This document shows, piece by piece, positions 8,161 through 16,691 of a stretch of DNA of 21,978 nucleotides (positions within the stretch are counted from its first letter, which is position 1; each line of letters opens with the position of its first letter). Origin of the DNA: Actinomycetes bacterium (lineage in GTDB: Bacteria > Actinomycetota > Actinomycetes > Actinomycetales > Microbacteriaceae); assembly GCA_023450335.1 (NCBI GenBank), contig JAEXHA010000012.1:1-21978 (forward strand), in the 5' to 3' direction. A model generated the notes under the pieces. That model did not search any database and was not told where the DNA came from. It was given only the letters and a program-made list of their open reading frames with translations. The position numbers and the translations under genes are program-made.

Positions 8161-9915
8161 TCAGAGTCCTCCGACCGATTGGTTGCTCCACCGCGCGAGG
8201 CGGCGGGAGATGAGGAGCACGGCGATGACGATCACCGCGCTGATGACCGTGAGTGCGGTCGACAGGGATGCCAGAAGCGCATACGAGCCGTTCTGATAGA
8301 TCTCCAGGATGCGGAAACCCACGACGTTGTTGCGGGTTCCGGCGAGGATCGACGAGGCGGTCAGGTCGCCCACCATGCGGACGAACAGCAGGGACCACCC
8401 GACGATGAGGGCGGGGACCATGAGGGGGAGGTGGATGCGTCCGATCGTCCGCAGTTCGCCGGCGCCCGAGACCCGGGAGGCCTCGGGCAGCTCGCCGCCG
8501 ATCTGTGCGACGGCGGCGTCGGACGAGATCGACGCCTGCGGGATGTACAGCGCCAGATAGGCGAGCACCATGATCACGGCGGTGCCGCCCAGGTGGAAGG
8601 GCGGGCCGGCGAAGGCCAGGACGAAGCCGACGGCGATGATGAGGTGCGAGAGCATCGCGGGGAACTTGATCGTGCTGTCGATCACGCGGGCGGCGCGACT
8701 GCGCGAGCGGACGATCCACAGCGAGGCGATGGCCGCCGCGAGGATGCCGATGATCGACCCGACCGTGGCGAAGGTGAGGCTGTTGGTGAGCGCCCGGCGG
8801 GTCGTGCGGTCCTCGAACAGTGCGTGGAAGAACGCCTCGAGGCTGAGTCCGCCCCAGTTGATGTCGAGAGTCCAGTAGCCGTTCAGTGACACGATCACCA
8901 GCGCCAGCAGCGGGAACACGGTGGTGACCACGACGTAGAGGACGAACCCGGCGCGGACGAAGATGCGTCCCTTGCCGAGCCGGATCCGGCTGGCCCGTTG
9001 CCCCTTGCCGCCGATCGTCGCGAACCGTCCGCGACGCAGTGTGAGCGTCTGCATCCACCAGAACACCGCGACGAACGCGACCAGGACCAGGCTCAGTCCG
9101 ATCGCCGCCCCGGTCTGCGGGGGGAAGGTGAAGTTCAGCAGGTGCACGATCCGCACGGACAGGATGGGGATGTCTGCCCCCTGTCCGATGACGCTCGGGA
9201 TCGAGAACAGCCCGAAGCTGCTCATGAGGATGAGCATGGTCGCGCCCAGCAGGCTCGGCATCATCGCCGGAAGGGTGACGGTGCGCAGAGTCCGCAGCAG
9301 CGTGGATCCGCTCACTCGGGCCTGCTCCTCGAGGGCCGGGTCCATGTTTCGCAGGCCGGCCGTACACATCATGAAGCTGTAGGGCACCGCGTAGATCGTG
9401 TAGACGAGGATCAGTCCGTACCAGCTGTAGATGTCCAGCGGGCCCGTCTCGACGCTCACGCCGAAAAGGCCGAGGAACCAGCGGATCGCGCCGTTGAGAT
9501 ATCCCGCGCTGGGGGCCATCAGCAGCACCCAGCCGATCGCGCCGGCGATCGGCGGCAGCATGAACGGGATGAGCGGCATCGACTCGGTGATCATGCCCAT
9601 GCCCGCATCGGTGCGCTCGTTCACCCAGGCCAGCAGCGCGCCGATGACCAGGGCCAGGACGGTGCTCACCCCGACGACGATGAGGGTGTTGCGCAGCAGC
9701 CCGAGCACATCCTCCTTCGCGAGTGCCTCGAGCACCTCCTGTCCCTGTGTGAGGGCGCTGATCGCGACGGCGGCCAGGGGAATGATCCCCAGTGCGCCCA
9801 TCGCGCAGGCGAGAACGACGCTCGCGACGGTGAGCGGGGAGGGACGCTTGCGGCGAGTGACCGGCACAGCGCCCATCGGTACGGTGGGCGGCGCCGAGGT
9901 AGACATCATCGTCAT
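8161..9915 (-). CDS. Two-domain ABC transporter permease (FbpB-like)
   Basis: The product is 584 aa from ATG 9915, which has GAGGG six bases upstream. A longer TTG start at 9939 is possible but would leave almost no leader after the predicted promoter. About twelve membrane segments form two fused permease halves. Each has an EAA loop for docking the ATPase: 'EEQARVSGSTLLRTLRTVTLP' (about 196-216) and 'LPEASRVSGAGELRTIGRIHLP' (about 476-497), quoted here in part. This single-chain arrangement is usual for the ferric-ion, thiamine and 2-aminoethylphosphonate importers. It is the first gene after the promoter at 9941-9981 and is followed directly by its ATPase. Confidence 0.93.
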   Translation of the reverse strand: MTMMSTSAPPTVPMGAVPVTRRKRPSPLTVASVVLACAMGALGIIPLAAVAISALTQGQEVLEALAKEDVLGLLRNTLIVVGVSTVLALVIGALLAWVNERTDAGMGMITESMPLIPFMLPPIAGAIGWVLLMAPSAGYLNGAIRWFLGLFGVSVETGPLDIYSWYGLILVYTIYAVPYSFMMCTAGLRNMDPALEEQARVSGSTLLRTLRTVTLPAMMPSLLGATMLILMSSFGLFSIPSVIGQGADIPILSVRIVHLLNFTFPPQTGAAIGLSLVLVAFVAVFWWMQTLTLRRGRFATIGGKGQRASRIRLGKGRIFVRAGFVLYVVVTTVFPLLALVIVSLNGYWTLDINWGGLSLEAFFHALFEDRTTRRALTNSLTFATVGSIIGILAAAIASLWIVRSRSRAARVIDSTIKFPAMLSHLIIAVGFVLAFAGPPFHLGGTAVIMVLAYLALYIPQASISSDAAVAQIGGELPEASRVSGAGELRTIGRIHLPLMVPALIVGWSLLFVRMVGDLTASSILAGTRNNVVGFRILEIYQNGSYALLASLSTALTVISAVIVIAVLLISRRLARWSNQSVGGL

Positions 9916-9940
9916 CGAGGACCCTCGTTGGTCGATCAAA

Positions 9941-9981
9941 TAGCGTACAGAAACGCTAACGAGCGGTCAGCGTAAAGTCAA
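9941..9981 (-). promoter_or_regulatory. Promoter with operator palindrome for the permease-ATPase-P450 unit
   Basis: On the minus strand TTGACT (9981-9976) and TAGCGT (9958-9953) are spaced by exactly 17 bases. A perfect inverted repeat TAGCGT-N6-ACGCTA (9941-9958) covers the -10 and the start of transcription, and a third ACGCT-like half-site lies in the spacer. This is the pattern expected for a repressed promoter. No TetR-type gene is in the window, so the regulator may be the PaaX or MarR protein or lie elsewhere. Confidence 0.55.
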
Positions 9982-9984
9982 CAA

Positions 9985-11232
9985 TCAAGCGGCGGTCGAT
10001 ACGGACGCTCGCGTGACCTCCACCGGCACCGATGTCCAGCCGATCTCGGGCATCCGCGCGGCGGTGAACGGGCCCACGGCGCGGATCGAGGACGTCGCCG
10101 CCAACAGTTCTTCCAGGGCGACGCGGATGAGCAGGCGGGCCAGCGGCATCCCGGCGCATCGGTGGCGACCGCGCCCGAACCCGAGGTGCTGGTGGATGTT
10201 GTCCCGGTCGAGGCGGAACTGTTCCGGGTCCTCGAACATGCGGGGGTCCCGATTGGCCGCCGCGTACACGAGTGTGACGGGGGTGTTCGGGTCGATCGTC
10301 CGGCCGTGCAGCTCGATCGGGCGAGACACGGTGCGGGCGAAGCCGCGGTAGGGCGTGTAGAGGCGGATGAACTCCTCGACCGCGTCCGCCATCAGCTCCG
10401 GCTCACGGCGCAGCCGGTCCTGCAGGTCGGGATGGTCGGACAGGTGCCGCATGGTCGACGCGAAGAGGATCGGCGGGGCGACCATGCCGACCACGAGGCT
10501 CTGGCGCAGCGCGCCGACGAGATGCTCTTCGGCGAGGGGCTCTCCGTCGACCCGCTCGGCGAGCAGCGAGCTGGCGGGATCCTCGTCGACGTCCATCGGC
10601 TGCTCACGGCGACGGGCCACGAGGTCGCGAGCGATGCCGTACATGCGCTCGCTCATCGCGTTGACGGTGTCGCGATCCTGCTGTCGCCACGCGTTGACCC
10701 AGGCGAACGACGTGCGAGCCAGCTCGGGGGCGACGGCCGGTTCGAGATTGAGCCACTCGGTGGTCACCCACGCGGGGAACTGCACGCCGAACGTGGTGGC
10801 GATGTCGCCGCCGCCCGCCTCGAGCAGCGGGAGGAGCTCTCTGCGCGCGTGCTCGCGGATGATCGGCTCGAGTCGGGCCAGGCGCGAGCGCTGCAGGGTG
10901 CGGTCCAGCGCTCGGCGGTAGGGGGTGTGTGCGGGGGCGTCGAAGTTCAGTGGCGGTCGGCGCAGGCCTCGCGGGTCGGAGGGCACGACGGCGCGTACCG
11001 ACGAGATGAAGGTGCGCGGGTCGGATGCCGCGTCGCGCACGTCCTCGTAGCGCGTGAGTGCCCAGAATCCGCCGTACGCGGAGGTGTAGGCGGCGGGGCA
11101 GTGCTCGCGCAGCCGCGCGTACATCTCGTGCGAGGCGGCAGGGTCGTCGTTCATGGGGTCGAAGTCGTCGACCGCCTGCCCGTCGATCCCGGCACTGCCG
11201 ACGATGGGGTCCCGCTGTGCGTCGTCGCCCAT
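9985..11232 (-). CDS. Second cytochrome P450, same unusual subfamily
   Basis: The product is 415 aa. The haem loop FGRGRHRCAG gives Cys359, ExxR is Glu287-Arg290 and 'TLVYAAANRD' precedes the meander. As in the other P450, the I helix reads 'VVGMVAPPIL' (247-256), with Val-Ala-Pro where an acid and two threonines are normally found. The two proteins share several long near-identical motifs but differ widely elsewhere, so they are old paralogues probably acting on different substrates or steps. The gene ends just upstream of the permease promoter and starts about 100 bases after the Bcr/CflA exporter, with no terminator seen in that gap. It may therefore be read from the long minus-strand operon or from its own promoter, which I could not identify. 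Confidence 0.93.
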   Translation of the reverse strand: MGDDAQRDPIVGSAGIDGQAVDDFDPMNDDPAASHEMYARLREHCPAAYTSAYGGFWALTRYEDVRDAASDPRTFISSVRAVVPSDPRGLRRPPLNFDAPAHTPYRRALDRTLQRSRLARLEPIIREHARRELLPLLEAGGGDIATTFGVQFPAWVTTEWLNLEPAVAPELARTSFAWVNAWRQQDRDTVNAMSERMYGIARDLVARRREQPMDVDEDPASSLLAERVDGEPLAEEHLVGALRQSLVVGMVAPPILFASTMRHLSDHPDLQDRLRREPELMADAVEEFIRLYTPYRGFARTVSRPIELHGRTIDPNTPVTLVYAAANRDPRMFEDPEQFRLDRDNIHQHLGFGRGRHRCAGMPLARLLIRVALEELLAATSSIRAVGPFTAARMPEIGWTSVPVEVTRASVSTAA

Positions 11233-11258
11233 GCTTCACCACCCTGTGAATAGCGGAT

Positions 11259-11272
11259 GCCGCGTGCGCGGC
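11259..11272. other. Short GC-rich inverted repeat in the leader of the second P450 gene
   Basis: GCCGCG-TG-CGCGGC is a perfect 6-bp inverted repeat with a 2-base centre, about 27 bases before the P450 start. It could fold in the mRNA leader or bind a protein. With this GC content a chance occurrence is quite possible. Confidence 0.25.
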
Positions 11273-11314
11273 GGAGTCATCACGAGTCTAATACAACATT
11301 CTCGCTGACGTGCG

Positions 11315-11334
11315 ATAGCTTATGTGTAGCCTAT
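11315..11334. promoter_or_regulatory. Imperfect 20-bp palindrome between exporter and P450 genes
   Basis: ATAGCTTATGTGTAGCCTAT is an imperfect dyad (ATAG..TA....TA..CTAT) that includes the exporter stop codon. It lies in the only AT-rich stretch of this gap, upstream of the P450. Its ATAGC end resembles the TAGCGT half-site of the 9941-9958 palindrome. This makes it a possible operator for the P450 gene, but the evidence is weak. Confidence 0.3.
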
Positions 11335-12563
11335 TTCAGAGGGCCGCTCGGTGGGGTGCGCTCGCGCCCCGCCGCGAAAAGAGCCGCGACGATCCCGACC
11401 GCCGCGAACGAGGTCATCACGATCGTCGCAGGCACCGCCGTGGCCGTACCGGCCAGGCCGCCCAGCGGCGAGGCGGTCGCCCCGAACACGAACTGCGTGA
11501 AGCCCAGCAGGGCCGAACCCGCCCCGGCGGTGCCGGCGGCGCGGCCCACCGCCAGGGCTGAGGCGCTCGACATCACCGCACCGCAGCCTGCCGCGAACAG
11601 GCACGCCAGCGGCAGGTACGAGCCGAGGGTGAGCACGTCCGACAGTGCCAGCACCGCCAGTCCCGCCGCGGCGCCGATCACCAGCAGCTGCGCGCCGCGC
11701 AACGTCGGCGGTGCGCCCCAATGCGCGGCGACGCGGCCGTTGAGCCATGCGCCGGTCATCACCGCCACCGACGTGGCCGAGAAAGTCAGTCCGTAGGTGA
11801 GCGCCGTGTGGCCCAGTGCGTCCTGCACGATGAACGACGACGAGCTGATGTAGGTCATCAGCGCCGCGTACCCCGCGCTGTAGGCGAACACGTACCCCAG
11901 GTAGGCCGGGCGGCGCAGCAGCCCGCCGATGTTCCCGGTGAGAGCAGACAGGGTGAAGGGGTGCCGCCGCTCGCGCGGCAGGCTCTCGGGCACGACGAGG
12001 ATTGCGACGGCGAGCATCGCGACCCCGATCACCGCCAGCCCGCCCAGCGCCGCCCGCCAGCCGCCCCATTGGGCCAGCAGAGCCCCGAGAGGGCTCGCCA
12101 CCGCCGGCCCCAGCGCGATCATCACGAACAGCGTGCTGAAGGCCCGGACCGCCCGTTCATGCGAGACGAGATCGGCGATGATGGCCCGCGACAGCACGGC
12201 GCCGGCCGCCCCGGCGAAGCCCTGCACCGCGCGGATGGCGATGAGCGCCGACAGCGTCGGACTGAATGCGGCCCCCAGCGCGCACGCCGAGAACAGCGTG
12301 AGGGCGACGATCAGCGTGCGACGCCGGCCCAGGGCGTCGGAGATCGATCCGATGATCAGCTGTCCGAACGCCGAGCCGATCAGGAACGCGGTCAGGGTCA
12401 GCTGCACCGCCGACGCTGCCGCGCCGAGGTCGTCGGCCATCGAGGGGAAGGCCGGCAGGTACATGTCGGTCGACAGCGACGCCGTCATCGACACGAATCC
12501 GAGCGCGTAGATCCGGCCGCCGACCAGTGGGTCGCGGCGGCCGGATTCGGACGCGCTGCTCAC
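11331..12563 (-). CDS. Bcr/CflA-family MFS efflux transporter
   Basis: The product is 410 aa with about twelve membrane segments. The Bcr/CflA group signature is clear at the N-terminus: 'SLSTDMYLPAFPSMADDL' and then 'AFLIGSAFGQLIIGSISDALGRRR', which includes MFS motif A. Members are proton-driven drug or metabolite exporters (bicyclomycin, chloramphenicol, sulfonamides, cysteine). The GTG start overlaps the ATPase stop (GTGA), so it belongs to the same operon as the NitT/TauT-type importer and catabolic genes. It probably protects the cell by exporting surplus acid or an intermediate (inference). Confidence 0.92.
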   Translation of the reverse strand: MSSASESGRRDPLVGGRIYALGFVSMTASLSTDMYLPAFPSMADDLGAAASAVQLTLTAFLIGSAFGQLIIGSISDALGRRRTLIVALTLFSACALGAAFSPTLSALIAIRAVQGFAGAAGAVLSRAIIADLVSHERAVRAFSTLFVMIALGPAVASPLGALLAQWGGWRAALGGLAVIGVAMLAVAILVVPESLPRERRHPFTLSALTGNIGGLLRRPAYLGYVFAYSAGYAALMTYISSSSFIVQDALGHTALTYGLTFSATSVAVMTGAWLNGRVAAHWGAPPTLRGAQLLVIGAAAGLAVLALSDVLTLGSYLPLACLFAAGCGAVMSSASALAVGRAAGTAGAGSALLGFTQFVFGATASPLGGLAGTATAVPATIVMTSFAAVGIVAALFAAGRERTPPSGPLK

Positions 12564-13417
12564 TGGGCGGTCACGGCGTCGGGCCGGAACCCCTTCTTCG
12601 CGAGCTGGATCTGCTCATACACGTGGTGGCGCAGCTCCGTGAACCGCGGCATCGACCGGGTCTCGAGCTGGTCGCGCTCGGCCGGCAGATCGATCTCGAG
12701 GTCCTCCTGCACGACGGTGGGCGAGCTCGACAGGATGATCACGCGTTCGCCGAGGTACACCGACTCGTCGATGTCGTGGGTGACGAACAGCACCGACAGG
12801 CCCAGCGACTTGCGTACGCTGCGCACGAGGTCTTCCAGGTCGGCACGGGTCTGCGCGTCGACAGCCGCGAACGGCTCGTCCATCAGCAGCACCTCGGGCT
12901 GGTAGGCAATGGCGCGGGCGATCGCGACGCGCTGCTGCATGCCGCCCGACAGCTGCCAGGGGTAGGACTGGGGCACGTGGTCGAGGCCGACGTTGATGAG
13001 CGCCTCCTCGACGAGCTCCTTGCGCCGGGCCTTGGGCACCCCCGCGTTCTTCAGCGGCAGTTCGACGTTGTCGGCCACGCGCAGCCAGGGGAACAGCGAC
13101 CGGCCGTACTCCTGGAAGACGACGGCCATCTTCTTCGGCGGTCCGGTCACGGTCTTGCCGTCGAGGACGACCTCGCCGCTGGTGGGTTCGAGCAGCCCCG
13201 CGATGCACTTGAGCAGCGTGGTCTTTCCCGAGCCGGACGGGCCGACCAGACACGTGAGCTCGTTCTTGCCGAGGTCGAACGTGAGATCGCGGACGGCTTC
13301 GACGTCGCCGCCGTCGGTGCGGTAGATCTTCTGGAGCCCGCGCACCGACAGCAGCGTGTCCTCCGCAGCGAGCGTGCGGCCGCGGCCGACGAGCGGCGGG
13401 GTGTTGTCAAGAGGCAT
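12560..13417 (-). CDS. ABC transporter ATP-binding protein, NitT/TauT (SsuB-like) family
   Basis: The product is 285 aa from ATG 13417, which overlaps the end of the upstream permease gene by 11 bases; a TTG six bases earlier is less likely. Visible motifs are Walker A GPSGSGKT (59-66), Q-loop 'FQEYGRSLFPWL', signature LSGGMQQRVAIARA (from 156), Walker B 'VLLMDEPFAAVD' (176 on) and the switch His in 'FVTHDIDESVYLG'. The 'LFPWL' and 'ESVYLGERVIILS' forms are typical of the nitrate/taurine/sulfonate/aromatic-acid importers. It pairs with the two permeases directly upstream and the binding protein at 16692-17693. Confidence 0.94.
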   Translation of the reverse strand: MPLDNTPPLVGRGRTLAAEDTLLSVRGLQKIYRTDGGDVEAVRDLTFDLGKNELTCLVGPSGSGKTTLLKCIAGLLEPTSGEVVLDGKTVTGPPKKMAVVFQEYGRSLFPWLRVADNVELPLKNAGVPKARRKELVEEALINVGLDHVPQSYPWQLSGGMQQRVAIARAIAYQPEVLLMDEPFAAVDAQTRADLEDLVRSVRKSLGLSVLFVTHDIDESVYLGERVIILSSSPTVVQEDLEIDLPAERDQLETRSMPRFTELRHHVYEQIQLAKKGFRPDAVTAQ

Positions 13418-14183
13418 TCTCAATGTCCTTCAGTCCGTAGTACCAGCGGAGGATGCGGCGCTCGAGGTATTTGAACAGCACCGACACAACGATGCCGATC
13501 AGTCCCAGCACCAGGATTCCCGACCACATCTCGGGAATCGCGAAGCGCCGCTGGAATTGGATGATCGAGAAGCCCAGCCCCGACGAGGAGAAGAACATCT
13601 CACTGATCACCATGAGGATGATCCCGATGGGCAGCGCCTGGCGCACACCGGCGAGGATCTGCGGGGCCGCCGACGGCAGCACCTGGTAGCGCACGCGGGC
13701 GAAGCCGTGGATGCCGTACGAACGACTCGTCTCGGTCTGCACCGCGTCGGTGGCGCGCACGCCTTCGATCGTGTTGAGCAGCACCGGCCAGATGGCACCG
13801 GCGGCGATGACGACGATCTTCATCGTGTCGTCGACTCCGATCAGCAACCCGAAGATCGGGATGAGCACGGGCGGCGGGATCGCGCGGAAGAACTCGAAGA
13901 TCGGCTCGGTGAACGCGCGCAGGTCGCGGTTCAGCCCGATCAGCAGGCCCAGTACTGCGCCCGCGACGATCGCGACGCCGGTGCCGACGGCGAACCGGCC
14001 CAGTGAGGGCAGCACGTCGCTGAAGAAGCGCTCGCCGACCCACGTCTCGAAGAACTCGGCGACCAGTTCGGCGGGCTTGGGCACGAAGATGCTCGTCGCG
14101 TTCAGGCTCAGCAGCCACCACAGCACGATGAGCAGGATCGGAAGTCCGAGCGCGTACACGGTGGCGATGAGTGCCTTCTTCAT
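13407..14183 (-). CDS. ABC transporter permease, NitT/TauT (SsuC-like) family, second subunit
   Basis: The product is 258 aa from ATG 14183, which overlaps the stop of the preceding permease (ATGA). An in-frame extension far upstream exists but runs antiparallel over other genes and is not coding. There is an N-terminal membrane anchor followed by about five membrane segments. Family features are 'FRAIPPPVLIPIFGLLIGVDDTMKI', quoted in part, and the EAA-type loop 'SYGIHGFARVRYQVLPSAAPQILAG' region. The paired but non-identical permeases suggest a heterodimeric channel, whereas many SsuC/TauC systems use a homodimer. Confidence 0.93.
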   Translation of the reverse strand: MKKALIATVYALGLPILLIVLWWLLSLNATSIFVPKPAELVAEFFETWVGERFFSDVLPSLGRFAVGTGVAIVAGAVLGLLIGLNRDLRAFTEPIFEFFRAIPPPVLIPIFGLLIGVDDTMKIVVIAAGAIWPVLLNTIEGVRATDAVQTETSRSYGIHGFARVRYQVLPSAAPQILAGVRQALPIGIILMVISEMFFSSSGLGFSIIQFQRRFAIPEMWSGILVLGLIGIVVSVLFKYLERRILRWYYGLKDIENAS

Positions 14184-15064
14184 GCGATCGCCTCCCCGCG
14201 TACCGACTGGTGCCAGCTCAGCAGGCGGCGCTCCAGAAGTCGCACGCCGAGGTTGATGACCAGGCCCAGCAGGCCGGTCGCCAGCACCAGCGCGTACGTG
14301 GACTCGTACAGCCCGACGTTGCGCGAGAGCGCGATCTGGTTGCCGAGCCCCGGCGTACCGATGACCAGCTCTGCGGTCACGGCGAGGATCAGCGCGACGG
14401 CCGCAGCCAGGCGCAGGCCCGTGAGCAGATACGGCAGCATCGTGGGGAACACGACGTCGCGCACGCGCTGCCACCAGGTGAAGCCGAAGCTGCGGGCCGT
14501 GTTCATGGCCACGGTGTCGACATCGGCCACGCCGTAGAGCACCTGGATGAAGATCTGCCAGAACGCTCCGTAGGTGATGATCAGCAGGCTCTGCTGAAGC
14601 GGAACGGCGAACAGCAGCACCGCCAGCGGAATGAGGCCGACCGAAGGGATGGGCCGCAGGAACTCGACGGTCGTGCGCGTCGCTTTCTGCAAGAACGGCG
14701 ACAGGCCGATGATCACGCCCAGAGGCAGCGCCAGCACGAGCGCGAGCGCGATGCCCAGCGCCCAGCTGGTCACCGTCTGGCCGACCGCCTCCCAGAAGCC
14801 GGTGAGCGTCGCATTCTGCGCGAGGGTGAGCAGCACGGTGGATGCCGGAGGCAGATAGGTCGGGTCGACCAGGCCGGTGCGCGAGGCGATCTCCCAGACG
14901 GCCAGAAAGGTGATCACCCCCGCGACACCCAGCAGCATCCGGCGCGGCCGGAACCGCCGGCGTCGGCGTCGGGCACGGTCGATCGCGACCGTGCGTGTGA
15001 TGGTGTCGGTCGGCGCGACGGGGAGGTTCGCCCGTTCCGCGCCGGCCCATCCTGCGTCGACCAT
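14180..15064 (-). CDS. ABC transporter permease, NitT/TauT (SsuC-like) family, first subunit
   Basis: The product is 294 aa. It has an arginine-rich cytoplasmic N-terminus (about residues 24-42) followed by about six membrane segments. 'FLRPIPSVGLIPLAVLLFAVP' (part) and the EAA-type loop 'ARSFGFTWWQRVRDVVFPTMLP' (part) match the family. The ATG overlaps the CoA-ligase stop by ATGA, and its own stop overlaps the next permease start in the same way, so ligase and transporter are made together. This links import with activation of the imported acid. Confidence 0.93.
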   Translation of the reverse strand: MVDAGWAGAERANLPVAPTDTITRTVAIDRARRRRRRFRPRRMLLGVAGVITFLAVWEIASRTGLVDPTYLPPASTVLLTLAQNATLTGFWEAVGQTVTSWALGIALALVLALPLGVIIGLSPFLQKATRTTVEFLRPIPSVGLIPLAVLLFAVPLQQSLLIITYGAFWQIFIQVLYGVADVDTVAMNTARSFGFTWWQRVRDVVFPTMLPYLLTGLRLAAAVALILAVTAELVIGTPGLGNQIALSRNVGLYESTYALVLATGLLGLVINLGVRLLERRLLSWHQSVRGEAIA

Positions 15065-16611
15065 CAGGTCGCCTCCTCATTGGCCACGGACTCCAGCGTC
15101 GCGTATCGCGCACGCAGGTCTGCCTTGCGCACCTTGCCGCTCGCCGTCCGCGGGAGATCGTCGACGAACGCGACCGCCTTGGGTGCCTTGTACTTCGCGA
15201 TGCGGCCGGCCACATGTCCGATGACCGCCTCTGCAGACACCGGCTGGCGGGCGACCGCCACGGCGACGGGCACCTCGCCCCAGCGCTCGTCGGGAACACC
15301 GATGACGGCGACCGATTCGATCTCGGGCAGCTCCATGATGAGCTGCTCGACCTCGGCGGGGTAGATGTTCTCGCCGCCGGAGATGATCATGTCCTTGAGG
15401 CGGTCGCTCACGATGAGATAGCCCTCCTCGTCGAGGTGTCCGATGTCGCCGGACCGGAACCATTCGCCGTGGTACGCGTCGCGGGTGGCATCCGGTCTGT
15501 TCCAGTATCGCCGGATCACGTTCGGTCCGCTGATCTCGATCTCGCCGGTGGACCCGGGTGGCAGCGGCTGCAGGTCGGGTCCGACGATGCGCACGTCCGT
15601 GAAGAAATGGGCCAGACCCGACGAGCCCACGTGGGCGCGCGCCTTGCGGTAGGGCAGCGATGTGGCGCCGGGGGCCGTCTCGGTCATGCCGTAGCCGGAC
15701 GAGAAGCTCAGCCCCCGTGTCTCGTACGCCTCGATGACGCGCAGCGGCACGCTTGAGCCGCCGCACGTGAGCTTGCGCACCGACGACAGGTCGGTGGTGG
15801 CCCACGCCGGGTGCTCCGCGAGCATCTGGAACGTGGTCGGCACGCCCGACAGGCTCGTGACGCCGTGGGTCTGGATCGCCTCGAGCACGGCGCCCGGGTC
15901 GAACTTGTCGTGCAGCACGATCGTGCCGCCCTTCAGCAGCGTGGGCAGCGCGCCCATGCTCAGCGAGGCGACGTGGAACAGCGGCGCGATCAGCAGCGAG
16001 ACATCCTCGCTGGTGACGTCGTAGTCGACGAGTGCGTTGATCGAGTTCCAGGTCAGGTTGCCGTGGGTGAGCACCGCGCCCTTGGGGCGGCCGGTCGTGC
16101 CCGAGGTGTAGAGGATCATGGCCGGGTCATCGAACGTCGCCGGAGCCACACGCAGGTCGGCCGATGCCGCAGCCAGCGCCTCGTCGAACGACTCGACGGC
16201 GGGGAGTTCGGCCGGTCCGTCCACCACGAGGCGCCCGGTGATCGCGCTCGACCAGGCGGCCGCGCGTGCGAGTTCGCGCAGCGACTGGTGGGTGATGAGG
16301 AACGTCGCGCCGGAGTCCTCGATCATGTACTCGAGTTCGCGGGGAGCCAGACGGGTGTTCAGGGGCACGAAGATCGCGCCGATGGCTCCGCACGCGAAGA
16401 ACGTGGTGAGAAAGTCGGGGTGGTTGTTGCCGAGGTAGACGACGCGGTCGCCGGCGGCGACGCCGCGGTCGGCGAGGACGTTCGACAGTCGTGCGATGCG
16501 GTCGGCGAGTTCCTCGTAGCGCAGGGTCTGTTCCGCGGAGATGATCGCGGTGTCGCCGTGCGACTTCACACGGCGCCGTTCGATCCAGGTCCCCAGTCCT
16601 TGGTTTTCCAT
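15064..16611 (-). CDS. Acyl-CoA / aryl-CoA synthetase (AMP-forming)
   Basis: The product is 515 aa, a normal length for the class I adenylate-forming family. Visible motifs are the P-loop YTSGTTGRPKG (168-178), 'SSGYGMTETAPG', 'GEWFRSGDIGHLDEEGYL', the hinge region 'DRLKDMIISGGENIYPAEVE' (part) and the C-terminal 'PRTASGKVRK' with catalytic Lys493. The enzyme activates a carboxylic acid to its CoA thioester using ATP, via an acyl-AMP. The sequence is closer to medium/long-chain or cyclic-acid ligases than to acetyl-CoA synthetase, but motifs alone cannot give the substrate. It is first in a block of overlapping genes with the NitT/TauT importer, so the imported compound is probably its substrate. 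Confidence 0.93.
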   Translation of the reverse strand: MENQGLGTWIERRRVKSHGDTAIISAEQTLRYEELADRIARLSNVLADRGVAAGDRVVYLGNNHPDFLTTFFACGAIGAIFVPLNTRLAPRELEYMIEDSGATFLITHQSLRELARAAAWSSAITGRLVVDGPAELPAVESFDEALAAASADLRVAPATFDDPAMILYTSGTTGRPKGAVLTHGNLTWNSINALVDYDVTSEDVSLLIAPLFHVASLSMGALPTLLKGGTIVLHDKFDPGAVLEAIQTHGVTSLSGVPTTFQMLAEHPAWATTDLSSVRKLTCGGSSVPLRVIEAYETRGLSFSSGYGMTETAPGATSLPYRKARAHVGSSGLAHFFTDVRIVGPDLQPLPPGSTGEIEISGPNVIRRYWNRPDATRDAYHGEWFRSGDIGHLDEEGYLIVSDRLKDMIISGGENIYPAEVEQLIMELPEIESVAVIGVPDERWGEVPVAVAVARQPVSAEAVIGHVAGRIAKYKAPKAVAFVDDLPRTASGKVRKADLRARYATLESVANEEAT

Positions 16612-16644
16612 TCGGTGTGCCTCGTTGCTGTAGCGGGATTGCAG

Positions 16645-16683
16645 GACAGGGGCGGGAGCCGCCGTGCGGCGCCCGCCCCTGTC
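16645..16683 (-). terminator. Strong intercistronic hairpin between binding-protein and CoA-ligase genes
   Basis: A 12-bp perfect outer stem, GACAGGGGCGGG (16645-16656) with its complement at 16672-16683, encloses a second stem GCCGC-CGT-GCGGC. No T run follows on the minus strand and no promoter is visible before the ligase. It is probably a partial terminator or an RNA-stabilising structure, which would leave the binding protein expressed above the membrane and enzyme genes. Confidence 0.65.
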
Positions 16684-16691
16684 GGAGCGGA

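Noticed and set aside
11233..11330. A sigma-70 promoter for the second P450
   Set aside because: TATTAG/TAGACT-like -10 candidates are present but have no acceptable -35 at 16-18 bases.
14184..15299. N-terminal extension of the second permease frame
   Set aside because: It overlaps the first permease and the ligase in another frame; the true start is ATG 14183 in an ATGA overlap.
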